From positions 62,001 to 126,000 of the forward strand of contig NZ_FMAF01000005.1 in the NCBI RefSeq assembly GCF_900094565.1: DNA of 64,000 nucleotides, read 5' to 3'. Shown piece by piece: positions 44,301-51,697 of the stretch. The notes under the pieces were generated by a model. It did no database searches. It was not told where the DNA came from and saw only the letters and a list, made by a program, of their open reading frames with translations. The number at the start of each line of letters is the position of its first letter. Within the stretch, counting starts at the first letter, position 1. The stretch comes from Martinezella lusitana. GTDB lineage: Bacteria; Pseudomonadota; Alphaproteobacteria; Rhizobiales; Rhizobiaceae. The position numbers and the translations under genes are program-made.

Positions 44301-46844
44301 ATGCTGCACGTCTCCTGGTGGAAGACCACCCTGATCTGGTTCGCCGTCCTCGCGAGCGTTCTTCTTGCTGCGCCGAACCTGCTCGGTGAGCGTGCGCTTT
44401 CCTCTCTTCCGGCCTGGCTGGCGCATAGAAAGATCGAGCTCGGGCTCGATCTTCGCGGCGGTTCCCATCTCCTGCTGAAAATCGAGCGGGACGATGTCGA
44501 AAAGGACCGCCTGGAAACGATCGTCGGAGACATTGCCACCCGGCTCCGCACGATGAACATCGCTTATTCCGGCCTCGCCGGAACCGGCCGCAAGATCGAG
44601 CTCCGCATCAACGATCCCGCGCAGGTTCAGCCTGCGGTCAATGCATTGAAGCCGCTCACCTCGGGTTCGGACAAGCCGGCTGTTGCGCTTTCCCAGGGCG
44701 ACAACGGCGCGATGACGCTTAATATCACCGATGCCGATATCAATAATCATGTGTCTTCCGCGGTAGCGCGGGCGCTCAGGATCATTCGCAGCCGTATCGC
44801 GCAGCTCGGCGTGGGCGAACCCCTGATCCGCAGACAGGGTGCCGATCGTATTCTCGTGCAGGTGCCTGATCTTGCCGATCCGCAACGGTTGAAGAACCTT
44901 CTGAGTCAGCCTGCCAAGCTCAGTTTCCGTCTTATCGATCAATCGATGTCGGTTCAGGACGCCATGAACGGTCGCCCGCCCGCCGGGTCGGACGTGCTGT
45001 TTTCCGAAGACGATCCGCCGGTTGGCTATCTCGTGCAAAGGCAGCCTTTGCTGTCCAACGTCGACTTCGCCGACGCCTTGGCCGCCGTCAACGGCCAGAG
45101 CAATGACGGTAAGATCTCGGTCAAGCTGACGCAGGAAGCGACCAGCCGCTTCGCGCAATCGACCGCAAGTAATCTCGGCAAAATTGTCGTCGTCGTGTTC
45201 GACGATCAGGTCATCTCCGCTGCCACCTTGAAGACGGTGATCGCCACCGGGGAAATCGACATCCCCGGGGATTTCACCGCTCAGGGCGCGCGGGACCTGG
45301 CGGTCATGCTCAAGAGCGGGCCACTGCCGGCAACAATGACGCCGGTCGAGGAGCGGACCATCCAGCCCGGCCTCGGCGGTGAGATGACGCGCTACAGCGT
45401 CCTTGCCTGCATCGCGGCGGCAATTTTCGTCGCCGTGCTCATGATCGGCTTCTATCGTATCCTCGGTATCGTGGCGACGATCGCGCTTGTCATCAACATC
45501 ATCATGGTGGTGGCGATCATGGGATTGTTCGGCATCACGCTGACATTGCCGGGCGTTGCCGCCATCGTGCTCACCATTGGTATCGGATTGGATGCGGTGG
45601 TGCTGATCTATGAGCGGGTTCGCGAGGAGGAAAAGAATACGCATCTTCTCGTCGATGCGCTGCGCCATGGCTTCAACAGGGCTGCCGCCACCGTGGCCGA
45701 CGCCAACCTGACCGTGCTCATCGTCGCGGCCATTCTTTTCTATGCGAGCAGCGGCGCCGTACGCGGCTTTGCCGCGACCCTGATTGTCGGCGTTTTCACC
45801 ACCTTCTTCACCTCCTGCTTCGTGACGCGTTCGCTCATCACCATGTGGATATCGCGCCGCAAGCCGCGCACCTTGCTGGTCGGCGTGCGAAGCGGCATTT
45901 TCGATAATGCCAATATCCGTTTCATGGGCATTCGCCGCTACACCTTCACGGTATCGGCGGCTTTGTCGGTGGTCACGCTTCTTGCCTTTGCGACGGTCGG
46001 CATGCATCTCGGCGTCGATTTTGCCGGCGGCTCGATCATCGAGGTTCGCGCCAAGCAGGGTGTCGCGGATCTGGCGAATATTCAATCGCGCCTGCAGGAC
46101 GCGATTCCAGGCGACGTGCGGGTCGAACGGCTCGACGATCGGCTGAGCGCGCTGATCCGCGTGCATGCCCAGGAAGGCGGCGAGAATGCCGAGCAATCGG
46201 CCGTGACCCTCGTGCGCGAGGAGTTGAACAAGGATTACGATTTCTCCCGCGTCGAGGTGGTCGGCCCCGCCGTCTCCGGGGAGATCACGACGACCGCTTC
46301 GCTTGCCGTACTGGCGGCGCTGATTGCCATTCTCGTCTATATATGGCTGCGCTTCGAGTGGCAGTTTGCAGTCGGCGCGATCATCGCGACCTTGCATGAC
46401 GTCATCCTGACGCTCGGCCTGTTCGTCCTCACCGGCATGGAATTCAACATGACGGGGATCGCCGCCATTCTGACCATTGTCGGCTATTCATTGAACGATA
46501 CCGTGGTCGTCTACGACCGCATGCGCGAGAATCTCAGGCGCTATCCGCAAATGCCTTTGCCGATCCTGATCGATGCCTCCATCAATCAGACATTATCGCG
46601 GACCATTCTGACATCGGCGACGACGCTTGTGGCGCTGTTGGCCCTTTATATATTCGGCGGGGAGGTGATCCGTGCCTTCACCTTCGTGCTGCTTTTCGGC
46701 GTCGCAGTCGGAACTTTCTCGTCGATTTATATTGCGGCGCCCGTGCTGATCCTGTTCAAGCTGCGTCCGGACAAGTTCCAGACCGGCAGCCAAAGCAATG
46801 GGCCTGCGGCCGGCGACATCCAGTCAGGCAAACCAGCGGTGTGA
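44301..46844 (+). CDS. secDF: Protein translocase SecDF, fused single polypeptide
   Basis: 847 residues combining SecD (about 1-515) and SecF (about 545-847); uses the proton motive force to help SecYEG pull proteins outward. Seen: LDLRGGSHLLLKIE (SecD D1), the P1 periplasmic domain, TLPGVAAIVLTIGIGLDAVVLIYERVRE, then the SecF part MHLGVDFAGGSIIEV, and ILTIVGYSLNDTVVVYDRMRE. Separate secD and secF genes are usual in enterics; the fusion is common in Rhizobiales. The next two genes (46849 and 47252) follow closely and are likely co-transcribed. Confidence 0.96.
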   Translation: MLHVSWWKTTLIWFAVLASVLLAAPNLLGERALSSLPAWLAHRKIELGLDLRGGSHLLLKIERDDVEKDRLETIVGDIATRLRTMNIAYSGLAGTGRKIELRINDPAQVQPAVNALKPLTSGSDKPAVALSQGDNGAMTLNITDADINNHVSSAVARALRIIRSRIAQLGVGEPLIRRQGADRILVQVPDLADPQRLKNLLSQPAKLSFRLIDQSMSVQDAMNGRPPAGSDVLFSEDDPPVGYLVQRQPLLSNVDFADALAAVNGQSNDGKISVKLTQEATSRFAQSTASNLGKIVVVVFDDQVISAATLKTVIATGEIDIPGDFTAQGARDLAVMLKSGPLPATMTPVEERTIQPGLGGEMTRYSVLACIAAAIFVAVLMIGFYRILGIVATIALVINIIMVVAIMGLFGITLTLPGVAAIVLTIGIGLDAVVLIYERVREEEKNTHLLVDALRHGFNRAAATVADANLTVLIVAAILFYASSGAVRGFAATLIVGVFTTFFTSCFVTRSLITMWISRRKPRTLLVGVRSGIFDNANIRFMGIRRYTFTVSAALSVVTLLAFATVGMHLGVDFAGGSIIEVRAKQGVADLANIQSRLQDAIPGDVRVERLDDRLSALIRVHAQEGGENAEQSAVTLVREELNKDYDFSRVEVVGPAVSGEITTTASLAVLAALIAILVYIWLRFEWQFAVGAIIATLHDVILTLGLFVLTGMEFNMTGIAAILTIVGYSLNDTVVVYDRMRENLRRYPQMPLPILIDASINQTLSRTILTSATTLVALLALYIFGGEVIRAFTFVLLFGVAVGTFSSIYIAAPVLILFKLRPDKFQTGSQSNGPAAGDIQSGKPAV

Positions 46845-46848
46845 TACA

Positions 46849-47235
46849 TTGGCAAAAGGTATAGAAATCCGTAGCGCGCATTTTCCGGGGCGCGCGCCGA
46901 TCGACGCTTACGGCAACGGCGGTTTCCGCTTTGCCGACATGTCGCATCGCGGCTCGCTGCTCTGCCTGCCCTCGGGCATCTATGGCTGGGACATGATGCT
47001 GGGGGACGCGTTGACGCCGGACCGTTTCCAGAAGGTGCTCGACGAGGCAGCACAGATCGAAGTCCTGCTTGTCGGCACCGGCATGGAATTGCGGCCATTG
47101 CCGGCTGATCTGAAAGCAGCCCTGCGCGCCAGACAGATTTCTTCCGACCCGATGAGCACCGGGGCGGCGGTTCGCACCTTCAATATCATGCTGTCCGAGT
47201 CGCGTGCGGTGGCCGCGGCGCTGATCGCCGTTTGA
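46849..47235 (+). CDS. Mth938-domain protein (NDUFAF3-like, DUF498)
   Basis: 128 residues from TTG 46849, five bases after the secDF stop; the frame is open to an ATG at 46798, but that start would lie inside secDF. Seen: IRSAHFPGRAPIDAYGNGGFRF, SGIYGWDM, LLVGTGMELRPLP and a basic-helix end AVRTFNIMLSESRAVAAALIAV, the Mth938-like fold. The human homologue NDUFAF3 helps assemble respiratory complex I. Bacterial function is unproven. It precedes a phytoene-synthase-like gene (47252), homologous to NDUFAF6. Confidence 0.85.
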   Translation: MAKGIEIRSAHFPGRAPIDAYGNGGFRFADMSHRGSLLCLPSGIYGWDMMLGDALTPDRFQKVLDEAAQIEVLLVGTGMELRPLPADLKAALRARQISSDPMSTGAAVRTFNIMLSESRAVAAALIAV

Positions 47236-47251
47236 CCTCCGGATCGTGAGC

Positions 47252-48112
47252 ATGACGACATCAGCTGCGCCTCGTGGCAATCGGGATATCTGCCTCGCGA
47301 CGCTTCGCGATACCGACCGCGATCGCTACCTTGCCTGCCTGTTGGCACCGGAGGAGAAACGTCCAGCACTTGCCGCGCTCTATGCCTTCAATGCCGAGCT
47401 GGCACGCGTGCGCGATCTCGTGCACGAGCCGCTGCCCGGCGAAGTGCGCATGCAGTATTGGCGCGATCTTCTCGAAGGGCAGGCCCACGGATCGAGCGAA
47501 GCCAATCCGATCGCCTCAGAGCTTTTGATTGCGATCGAGCAGCACCGGCTACCGCGTCAGACGCTGATCGACATGATCGATGCGCGCATCTTCGATCTCT
47601 ATGACGATCCGATGGAGACGCGCGTCACTTTGGAAGGCTATGCCGGCGAGACCGCCTCGGCCCTCATTCAGCTTGCAAGCCTGGTTCTGTCGCCGGAGGA
47701 GGCTAGACGTTCGGCTGATGCGGCCGGTCATGCGGGCGTCGCGCAGGCGATTGCCGGCCTGCTGTTGCTGATGCCGCTGCACCGCCATCGCGGTCAGCTT
47801 TACCTGCCGCTCGAAATCCTGACCGCGACGGGCCTTGATCGCAGCACCTTCCTCGCAGGCGAGGACAAGGCGCGTATTTCGGCCGCGATCGAAGCATTTG
47901 CCGGCCTTGGTCGCGAGCATCTGGCCAAGGCGAGGGCGGCGGGCACCATACCGCCGGCGGTGTTTCCGGCCTTTCTGCCGGCAACCCTCGCGGAGCCGGT
48001 CTTGAAGAAGGCGCAGAGGCTCGGATCCGGCCTGTTTGATCGCTCCCTGCTGCTGCCGCAATGGCGCCGGCAGATGCGCATGGCGCTGGCATCAATCACA
48101 AAGCAAATCTAA
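47252..48112 (+). CDS. Squalene/phytoene synthase-like protein (NDUFAF6-like)
   Basis: About 286 residues from ATG 47252 (a GTG six bases upstream is also possible). The fold signature is visible in ARVRDLVHEPLPGEVRMQYW and LEGYAGETASALIQLASLVL, with GVAQAIAGLLLLMPLHRHRG. The aspartate-rich metal motifs of true prenyl synthases (DxxxD) are not conserved (first site RDLVHE), so condensation of prenyl diphosphates is unlikely. The human relative NDUFAF6 is a complex I assembly factor. It starts 16 bp after the Mth938-domain gene and probably shares its mRNA with secDF. Confidence 0.82.
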   Translation: MTTSAAPRGNRDICLATLRDTDRDRYLACLLAPEEKRPALAALYAFNAELARVRDLVHEPLPGEVRMQYWRDLLEGQAHGSSEANPIASELLIAIEQHRLPRQTLIDMIDARIFDLYDDPMETRVTLEGYAGETASALIQLASLVLSPEEARRSADAAGHAGVAQAIAGLLLLMPLHRHRGQLYLPLEILTATGLDRSTFLAGEDKARISAAIEAFAGLGREHLAKARAAGTIPPAVFPAFLPATLAEPVLKKAQRLGSGLFDRSLLLPQWRRQMRMALASITKQI

Positions 48113-48189
48113 AATACGTCAAGCTCGCGCAAGTCTCGGCGTGTATGGAGATGGTCGAGCACTTGATTTGCATATCAGGGGGAGTTGCC

Positions 48190-48651
48190 GTGGGTATTGT
48201 CGTCTGGTGCATACTGTTTGCGATCGTCGTCTTTTTCGCCTTCTTCGCCACGCGCATGGCATCGCAGAACAAGGAAGACGGCCTGCACGACACCGGCCTT
48301 GCCATCCTCGAATTCGGTCGTGCCTTTCCGACCGAAGCCATCCGACAATTGCAGATCACAGCGAATGGTCAGGCGGTGTTCGTCCGCCTGCATGACGATA
48401 AGGCCGGCTTCATGCGCAGCCTGCACAATCATTTCAGCGTCCACCTGATCGAGCCCGGTCGCGCGCACGCCAAGGATTCGGGCACCGGCCGCGGACTGAC
48501 GATCGATTTCCTCGATGCTCCCCATCATAACGGGACATTCGAGTTCGCAACGCCAGCGGAAGCGGCGGAAGTCTCTCTGTGGCTGCTTGGCAACTATGTT
48601 GTCAACGACGACACTAAACCAATACATTTGATGCCGCCGGCGAAGGCCTGA
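48190..48651 (+). CDS. Membrane-anchored protein of unknown function
   Basis: 153 residues from GTG 48190, chosen because GGGGGAG lies six bases upstream and the protein then begins with its membrane anchor (VGIVVWCILFAIVVFFAFFA). The rest is soluble and would face one side of the membrane: DTGLAILEFGRAFPTEAIRQ and an Arg/His-rich segment, ending TKPIHLMPPAKA. In-frame ATGs at 48145 and 48151 are alternatives. It follows the NDUFAF6-like gene by 77 bp and faces the trmFO end. No family is recognised. Confidence 0.7.
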   Translation: MGIVVWCILFAIVVFFAFFATRMASQNKEDGLHDTGLAILEFGRAFPTEAIRQLQITANGQAVFVRLHDDKAGFMRSLHNHFSVHLIEPGRAHAKDSGTGRGLTIDFLDAPHHNGTFEFATPAEAAEVSLWLLGNYVVNDDTKPIHLMPPAKA

Positions 48652-48657
48652 GACATC

Positions 48658-50094
48658 TCAGGCACTTTCGGCGAGCATCTGCGTCTGCACGCCCAGCCAT
48701 TCCGCGCAATCGGCAAGCGCGCGTTTGGCGATGAGCTGGCGCTTCATGATGGTCTTGTCCTTGCCGCGAAAGCGCTTGATGCCCTCCGGCTTGACGATCG
48801 AACCCGGCTCCAGTTCCGGGAAGAGCCCGAAATTGATGTTCATCGGCTGGAACGACCGCTTGCCCGGCTCTTCGTCGGATACGATGTGCCCGCCCGTGAT
48901 GTGGCTGAGCAGCGAGCCGAGAGCCGTCGTAGCCGGTGGCAGGGACGGTGCTTCCCCCTTGCGTTCCGCGGCGGCGAAACGGCCGGCGAGCAACCCGATG
49001 CTGGCGCTTTCGACATAGCCTTCGCAGCCGGTAATCTGGCCGGCGAAGCGCAGGCCCGGCCGCGACTTCAGCGTCAGTGAGCGGTCGAGCAGGGTCGGAG
49101 AATTGATATAGGTATTGCGGTGCAGGCCGCCGAGCCTTGCAAATTCGGCATTCTCCAGGCCCGGAATCAGGCGGAAGATCTCCGCCTGTGCGCCGTATTT
49201 CAGCTTCGTCTGGAAGCCGACCATATTGTAGAGCGTGCCGAGCGCATTGTCCTGGCGCAGCTGCACCACCGCATAGGCTTTGACGGTTGGGTTATGGGCG
49301 TTGGTCAGGCCCATCGGCTTCATCGGCCCGTGACGCAGCGTCTCACGCCCGCGTTCAGCCATGACCTCGATCGGCAGGCAGCCGTCGAAATAGGGGGTGC
49401 CTTCCCACTCCTTGAAGCCGACGGCGTCGCCGGCGATCAGTGCATCGAGGAAGGCATTATATTGGGCTTGATCCATCGGGCAGTTGATGTAATCCTTGCC
49501 CGTGCCGCCCGGTCCAACTTTGTCGTAGCGCGACTGATACCAGCAGATATCCATATCGATGCTGTCGCGATAGACGATCGGGGCGATGGCGTCGAAAAAG
49601 GCGAGAGCATCCGCGCCCGTCTCGGCCTGGATGGCGCTGGCAAGCCCCGGCGCTGTCAGCGGGCCGGTGGCGATGATCGCCTGATCCCATTCCTTCGGCG
49701 GCAAGCCTTGGATTTCCTCGCGAACGACCGTGATCAAGGGATGGCTTTGGACTGCCTGTGTGACTGCTGCCGAAAATCCGTCGCGGTCCACCGCCAGCGC
49801 GCCGCCGGCCGGAACCTGATGCTTGTCGGCGCAGGCCATGATCAACGAACCGGCCAGACGCATTTCCGCATGGATGACACCGACAGCATTGCTGGTCGCG
49901 TCGTCGGAGCGGAAGGAGTTGGAACAGACGAGTTCGGCCAGATCATCGGTCTTGTGCGCTTCGGTGCCGCGCACGCCACGCATCTCGTGCAGGATGACGG
50001 GCACGCCGGCATTGGCGATCTGCCATGCGGCTTCCGAGCCGGCGAGGCCGCCGCCGATAACGTGGATAGGGGAGTGGGAATTGGTCTGTGTCAT
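48658..50094 (-). CDS. trmFO: Folate-dependent tRNA (uracil-54-C5)-methyltransferase TrmFO
   Basis: Flavoenzyme that makes ribothymidine 54 in tRNA using methylenetetrahydrofolate, 478 residues from ATG 50094. Seen: FAD-binding [19 protein letters not shown] at the N-terminus, [45 protein letters not shown], and [10 protein letters not shown] near the C-terminus; the family cysteines are in place. It is the TrmFO (Gid) family, distinct from MnmG. The gene is convergent with the 48190 gene (6 bp between stops). Confidence 0.96.
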   Translation of the reverse strand: MTQTNSHSPIHVIGGGLAGSEAAWQIANAGVPVILHEMRGVRGTEAHKTDDLAELVCSNSFRSDDATSNAVGVIHAEMRLAGSLIMACADKHQVPAGGALAVDRDGFSAAVTQAVQSHPLITVVREEIQGLPPKEWDQAIIATGPLTAPGLASAIQAETGADALAFFDAIAPIVYRDSIDMDICWYQSRYDKVGPGGTGKDYINCPMDQAQYNAFLDALIAGDAVGFKEWEGTPYFDGCLPIEVMAERGRETLRHGPMKPMGLTNAHNPTVKAYAVVQLRQDNALGTLYNMVGFQTKLKYGAQAEIFRLIPGLENAEFARLGGLHRNTYINSPTLLDRSLTLKSRPGLRFAGQITGCEGYVESASIGLLAGRFAAAERKGEAPSLPPATTALGSLLSHITGGHIVSDEEPGKRSFQPMNINFGLFPELEPGSIVKPEGIKRFRGKDKTIMKRQLIAKRALADCAEWLGVQTQMLAESA

Positions 50095-50171
50095 GCGCGC
50101 GTCATTATCACGGGGCGGGCGGCGATCCAATTGCTTTGCGCAAATGCCGAGATCAAAAACAGTGCGGGAAT

Positions 50172-50195
50172 CAAAAACGGCGCCGAAGGCGCCGT
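50172..50195 (-). terminator. Terminator after the first DUF1127 gene
   Basis: 8-bp stem ACGGCGCC / GGCGCCGT with a 3-nt loop, then five T on the minus strand. Confidence 0.85.
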
Positions 50196-50224
50196 CTTGA
50201 AGCAGTCTACTCAGTCCGTATCGA

Positions 50225-50368
50225 TTAACGGAAGGAGCGGGAAGCGATATCGCGGATCTCGTAGCGGCTGACGCCGATGTCCGACAGGGTCTGGCTGGAA
50301 AGGTTGCCGAGTTCGTTCAGAGTGCGGCGGTAGCTAATCCAGTTCTTGGCAATGCGAAGCGGGTTCAT
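50225..50368 (-). CDS. DUF1127 small protein, copy 1
   Basis: 47 residues ([47 protein letters not shown]), too short for ordinary ORF lists. The DUF1127 pattern W-x-x-Y/R-R-x-x-x-E-L...L-x-D-I-G-(I/V)-x-R-x-(D/E)-I is complete. GAGGACAAGATC before ATG 50368 gives a ribosome binding site. In Rhodobacter a DUF1127 protein (CcaF1) binds RNA and acts with CCUCCUCCC-type sRNAs; such an RNA lies about 900 bp upstream here. Three T-N11-A motifs lie in the shared locus. Confidence 0.92.
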   Translation of the reverse strand: MNPLRIAKNWISYRRTLNELGNLSSQTLSDIGVSRYEIRDIASRSFR

Positions 50369-50450
50369 GATCTTGTCCTCAGTGTCTTTGTTGCGAGCGG
50401 TACGATTACCGCCTCAGCGCTTGCACTCTATATAGGCGCGAAGACGTGCT

Positions 50451-50463
50451 TTGTGCAGTGCAA
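50451..50463. promoter_or_regulatory. T-N11-A motif 1 (TTGTGCAGTGCAA)
   Basis: Imperfect dyad with the LysR-type T-N11-A form, 83 bp upstream of DUF1127 copy 1. The core TTTGTGCAG recurs at 50485 and 51478. Confidence 0.45.
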
Positions 50464-50485
50464 ATTAAAGGCGTCTGCCATGCAT

Positions 50486-50498
50486 TTGTGCAGTGTGA
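50486..50498. promoter_or_regulatory. T-N11-A motif 2 (TTGTGCAGTGTGA)
   Basis: Second copy, 35 bp from motif 1 in direct orientation; together they share the 11-mer TTTGTGCAGTG. Confidence 0.45.
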
Positions 50499-50593
50499 CG
50501 CCCAAAAAGCCATCAATGCCTAAATTTTATATGCTGTGCACAGGGCGAATAGCTTCAGGAGGACGGGCCGATGCTGCGTTGCGAAGCGGGCAC

Positions 50594-50631
50594 AAAAAGA
50601 ACGCCCGTCGCGGTGGTCCGCAACGGGCGTT
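50594..50631 (-). terminator. Terminator after the second DUF1127 gene
   Basis: 9-bp stem AACGCCCGT / ACGGGCGTT with an inner pairing and, on the minus strand, TTCTTTTTG after it. Confidence 0.85.
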
Positions 50632-50669
50632 GAGAAGGCTCTCGCTGTTGGGCGAAGCCTATCCGGCGA

Positions 50670-50816
50670 CTAGCGGCCGGTGGCTTCGCGAGCAACGCGG
50701 TGAATGTCTGCGCGGTCGATGCCGAGGTCGTGCAGTTCACGCGAGCTCATGCGGCCGAGTTCGGTAACGGTCTGACGATACTTGCGCCAGTTGTTGAAAG
50801 AGCGGGTCAGGTTCAT
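50670..50816 (-). CDS. DUF1127 small protein, copy 2
   Basis: 48 residues (MNLTRSFNNWRKYRQTVTEL, GRMSSRELHDLGIDRADIHR, VAREATGR). Same domain as copy 1, but with the arginine-rich helix RKYRQTVTELGRMSSREL and the common LGIDR-x-DI centre, closer to the family consensus. AAAGGGACTTAAA precedes ATG 50816. It is followed by its own terminator, so copies 1 and 2 are probably separate transcripts. An RNA-binding role is plausible by analogy with CcaF1 of Rhodobacter; it is not shown here. Confidence 0.94.
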   Translation of the reverse strand: MNLTRSFNNWRKYRQTVTELGRMSSRELHDLGIDRADIHRVAREATGR

Positions 50817-51253
50817 TTTAAGTCCCTTTCGAGGATTTGAAGATCTCGCGGCTCCGCAATCGGTTCCGTCCTTGATCTGATGCTTCTCAATATATGCTGC
50901 ACCGCAAGAACTAAAAGAGCGAATGCTTCATGCCACCTATGCGGTTTGCGCAAGTCTTGCAGGCGATTTACCTGGAGGTATGGCTGCTTTATGTGCATAT
51001 CGCGGCAAAGTGGAGAATGGCTGGGAAGTCGGATTTCGAATAAAGCCGAGGTTTCCGAGAGGAATTCTTCCGGCTGCCCGCGTTTCCGCCAGCCCTGCGC
51101 GTTTGGAGGTGGTCAGGAGGGACCTTGCGGGATAGCGAAAAGCGATCTTCATGCCGGCGATTGCCGTGTTTCCGGCGCGCAGCTATTCGGTGGCCGATAG
51201 CTCCTCAAGGGCCGCGAACGCCGCTTTAGCGGTAGCTAAACGGTTGAATTGGG
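50817..51253. other. Region between DUF1127 copy 2 and the sRNA
   Basis: 437 bp. Holds the promoter of DUF1127 copy 2. Short frames (for example 50923-51135 plus) are not convincing. Near 51222 there is a small CCGC-TTTA-GCGG hairpin. Confidence 0.4.
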
Positions 51254-51380
51254 AAGAAAAAATAACGCCCACCGCGGGAGGAGGTGCGGTGGGCGTCATT
51301 TGTGATGATTGACGACTGGGAGGAGGAGTGTCGTCAATCTATCGGAGCGCACTGGGAGGAGGAGTGTGCGGCTCCGAATT
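51254..51380 (-). ncRNA. alpha-r14/CcsR-like small RNA with anti-Shine-Dalgarno hairpin loops
   Basis: Read on the minus strand there are three successive hairpins, each with a CU-rich loop complementary to Shine-Dalgarno sequences. Hairpin 1: stem at 51343-51352/51366-51376 with one bulge, loop ACTCCTCCTCCCA. Hairpin 2: perfect 10-bp stem 51307-51316/51330-51339, the same loop. Hairpin 3: perfect 11-bp stem 51265-51275/51286-51296, loop ACCTCCTCCC, followed by TTATTTTTTC as a terminator. This is the layout of the alpha-r14 sRNA family of Rhizobiales and resembles the CCUCCUCCC RNAs of Rhodobacter. The 3' end is near 51254; the 5' end, near 51377-51385, is inferred. Confidence 0.85.
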
Positions 51381-51697
51381 CCGTGTCAGGATCTAAACCC
51401 TCAGGCTGTTCCGATTTGCATCGGCCCGGCGCGCCATCGCCGTGTTTGTTGCTTTACAAATAGTATGATTTTTCGATTTTGTGCAGCGCAATAATTTCAT
51501 GGGAGGTATGTATTCGACGCATGCCTCTCATGGGTATCAAGATACCGCGCCACATCATACTAAAGGATCGCTTAATGCTGTATTAACGAGGGACATATTC
51601 GAGTGGAGAGTGCCAATCGCAAATGCGTGCGGGCCGGCATCGATTGCATGCCGATTTGTGCTAACTCTTCATTATACGGGAGTCGCAGGGGGCAGGG
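51381..51697. other. Region between the sRNA and the DUF2157 gene
   Basis: 317 bp with the likely sRNA promoter (minus) and the DUF2157 gene promoter (plus). Contains the third T-N11-A motif. No gene seen. Confidence 0.4.
51479..51491. promoter_or_regulatory. T-N11-A motif 3 (TTGTGCAGCGCAA)
   Basis: Third copy of the motif, about 100 bp upstream of the presumed 5' end of the sRNA. It differs from motif 1 at one base. Confidence 0.4.

Noticed and set aside
44226..46397. 723-codon minus-strand frame opposite secDF
   Set aside because: Antisense shadow; the plus-strand SecDF motifs are unmistakable and the minus translation has none.
51301..51376. Tandem GGGAGGAGGAGTGT repeats as a plus-strand repeat or SD array
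   Set aside because: The hairpins are present on both strands, but only the minus strand has a terminator T-tract after the third one and a known family match, so the RNA is read from the minus strand.
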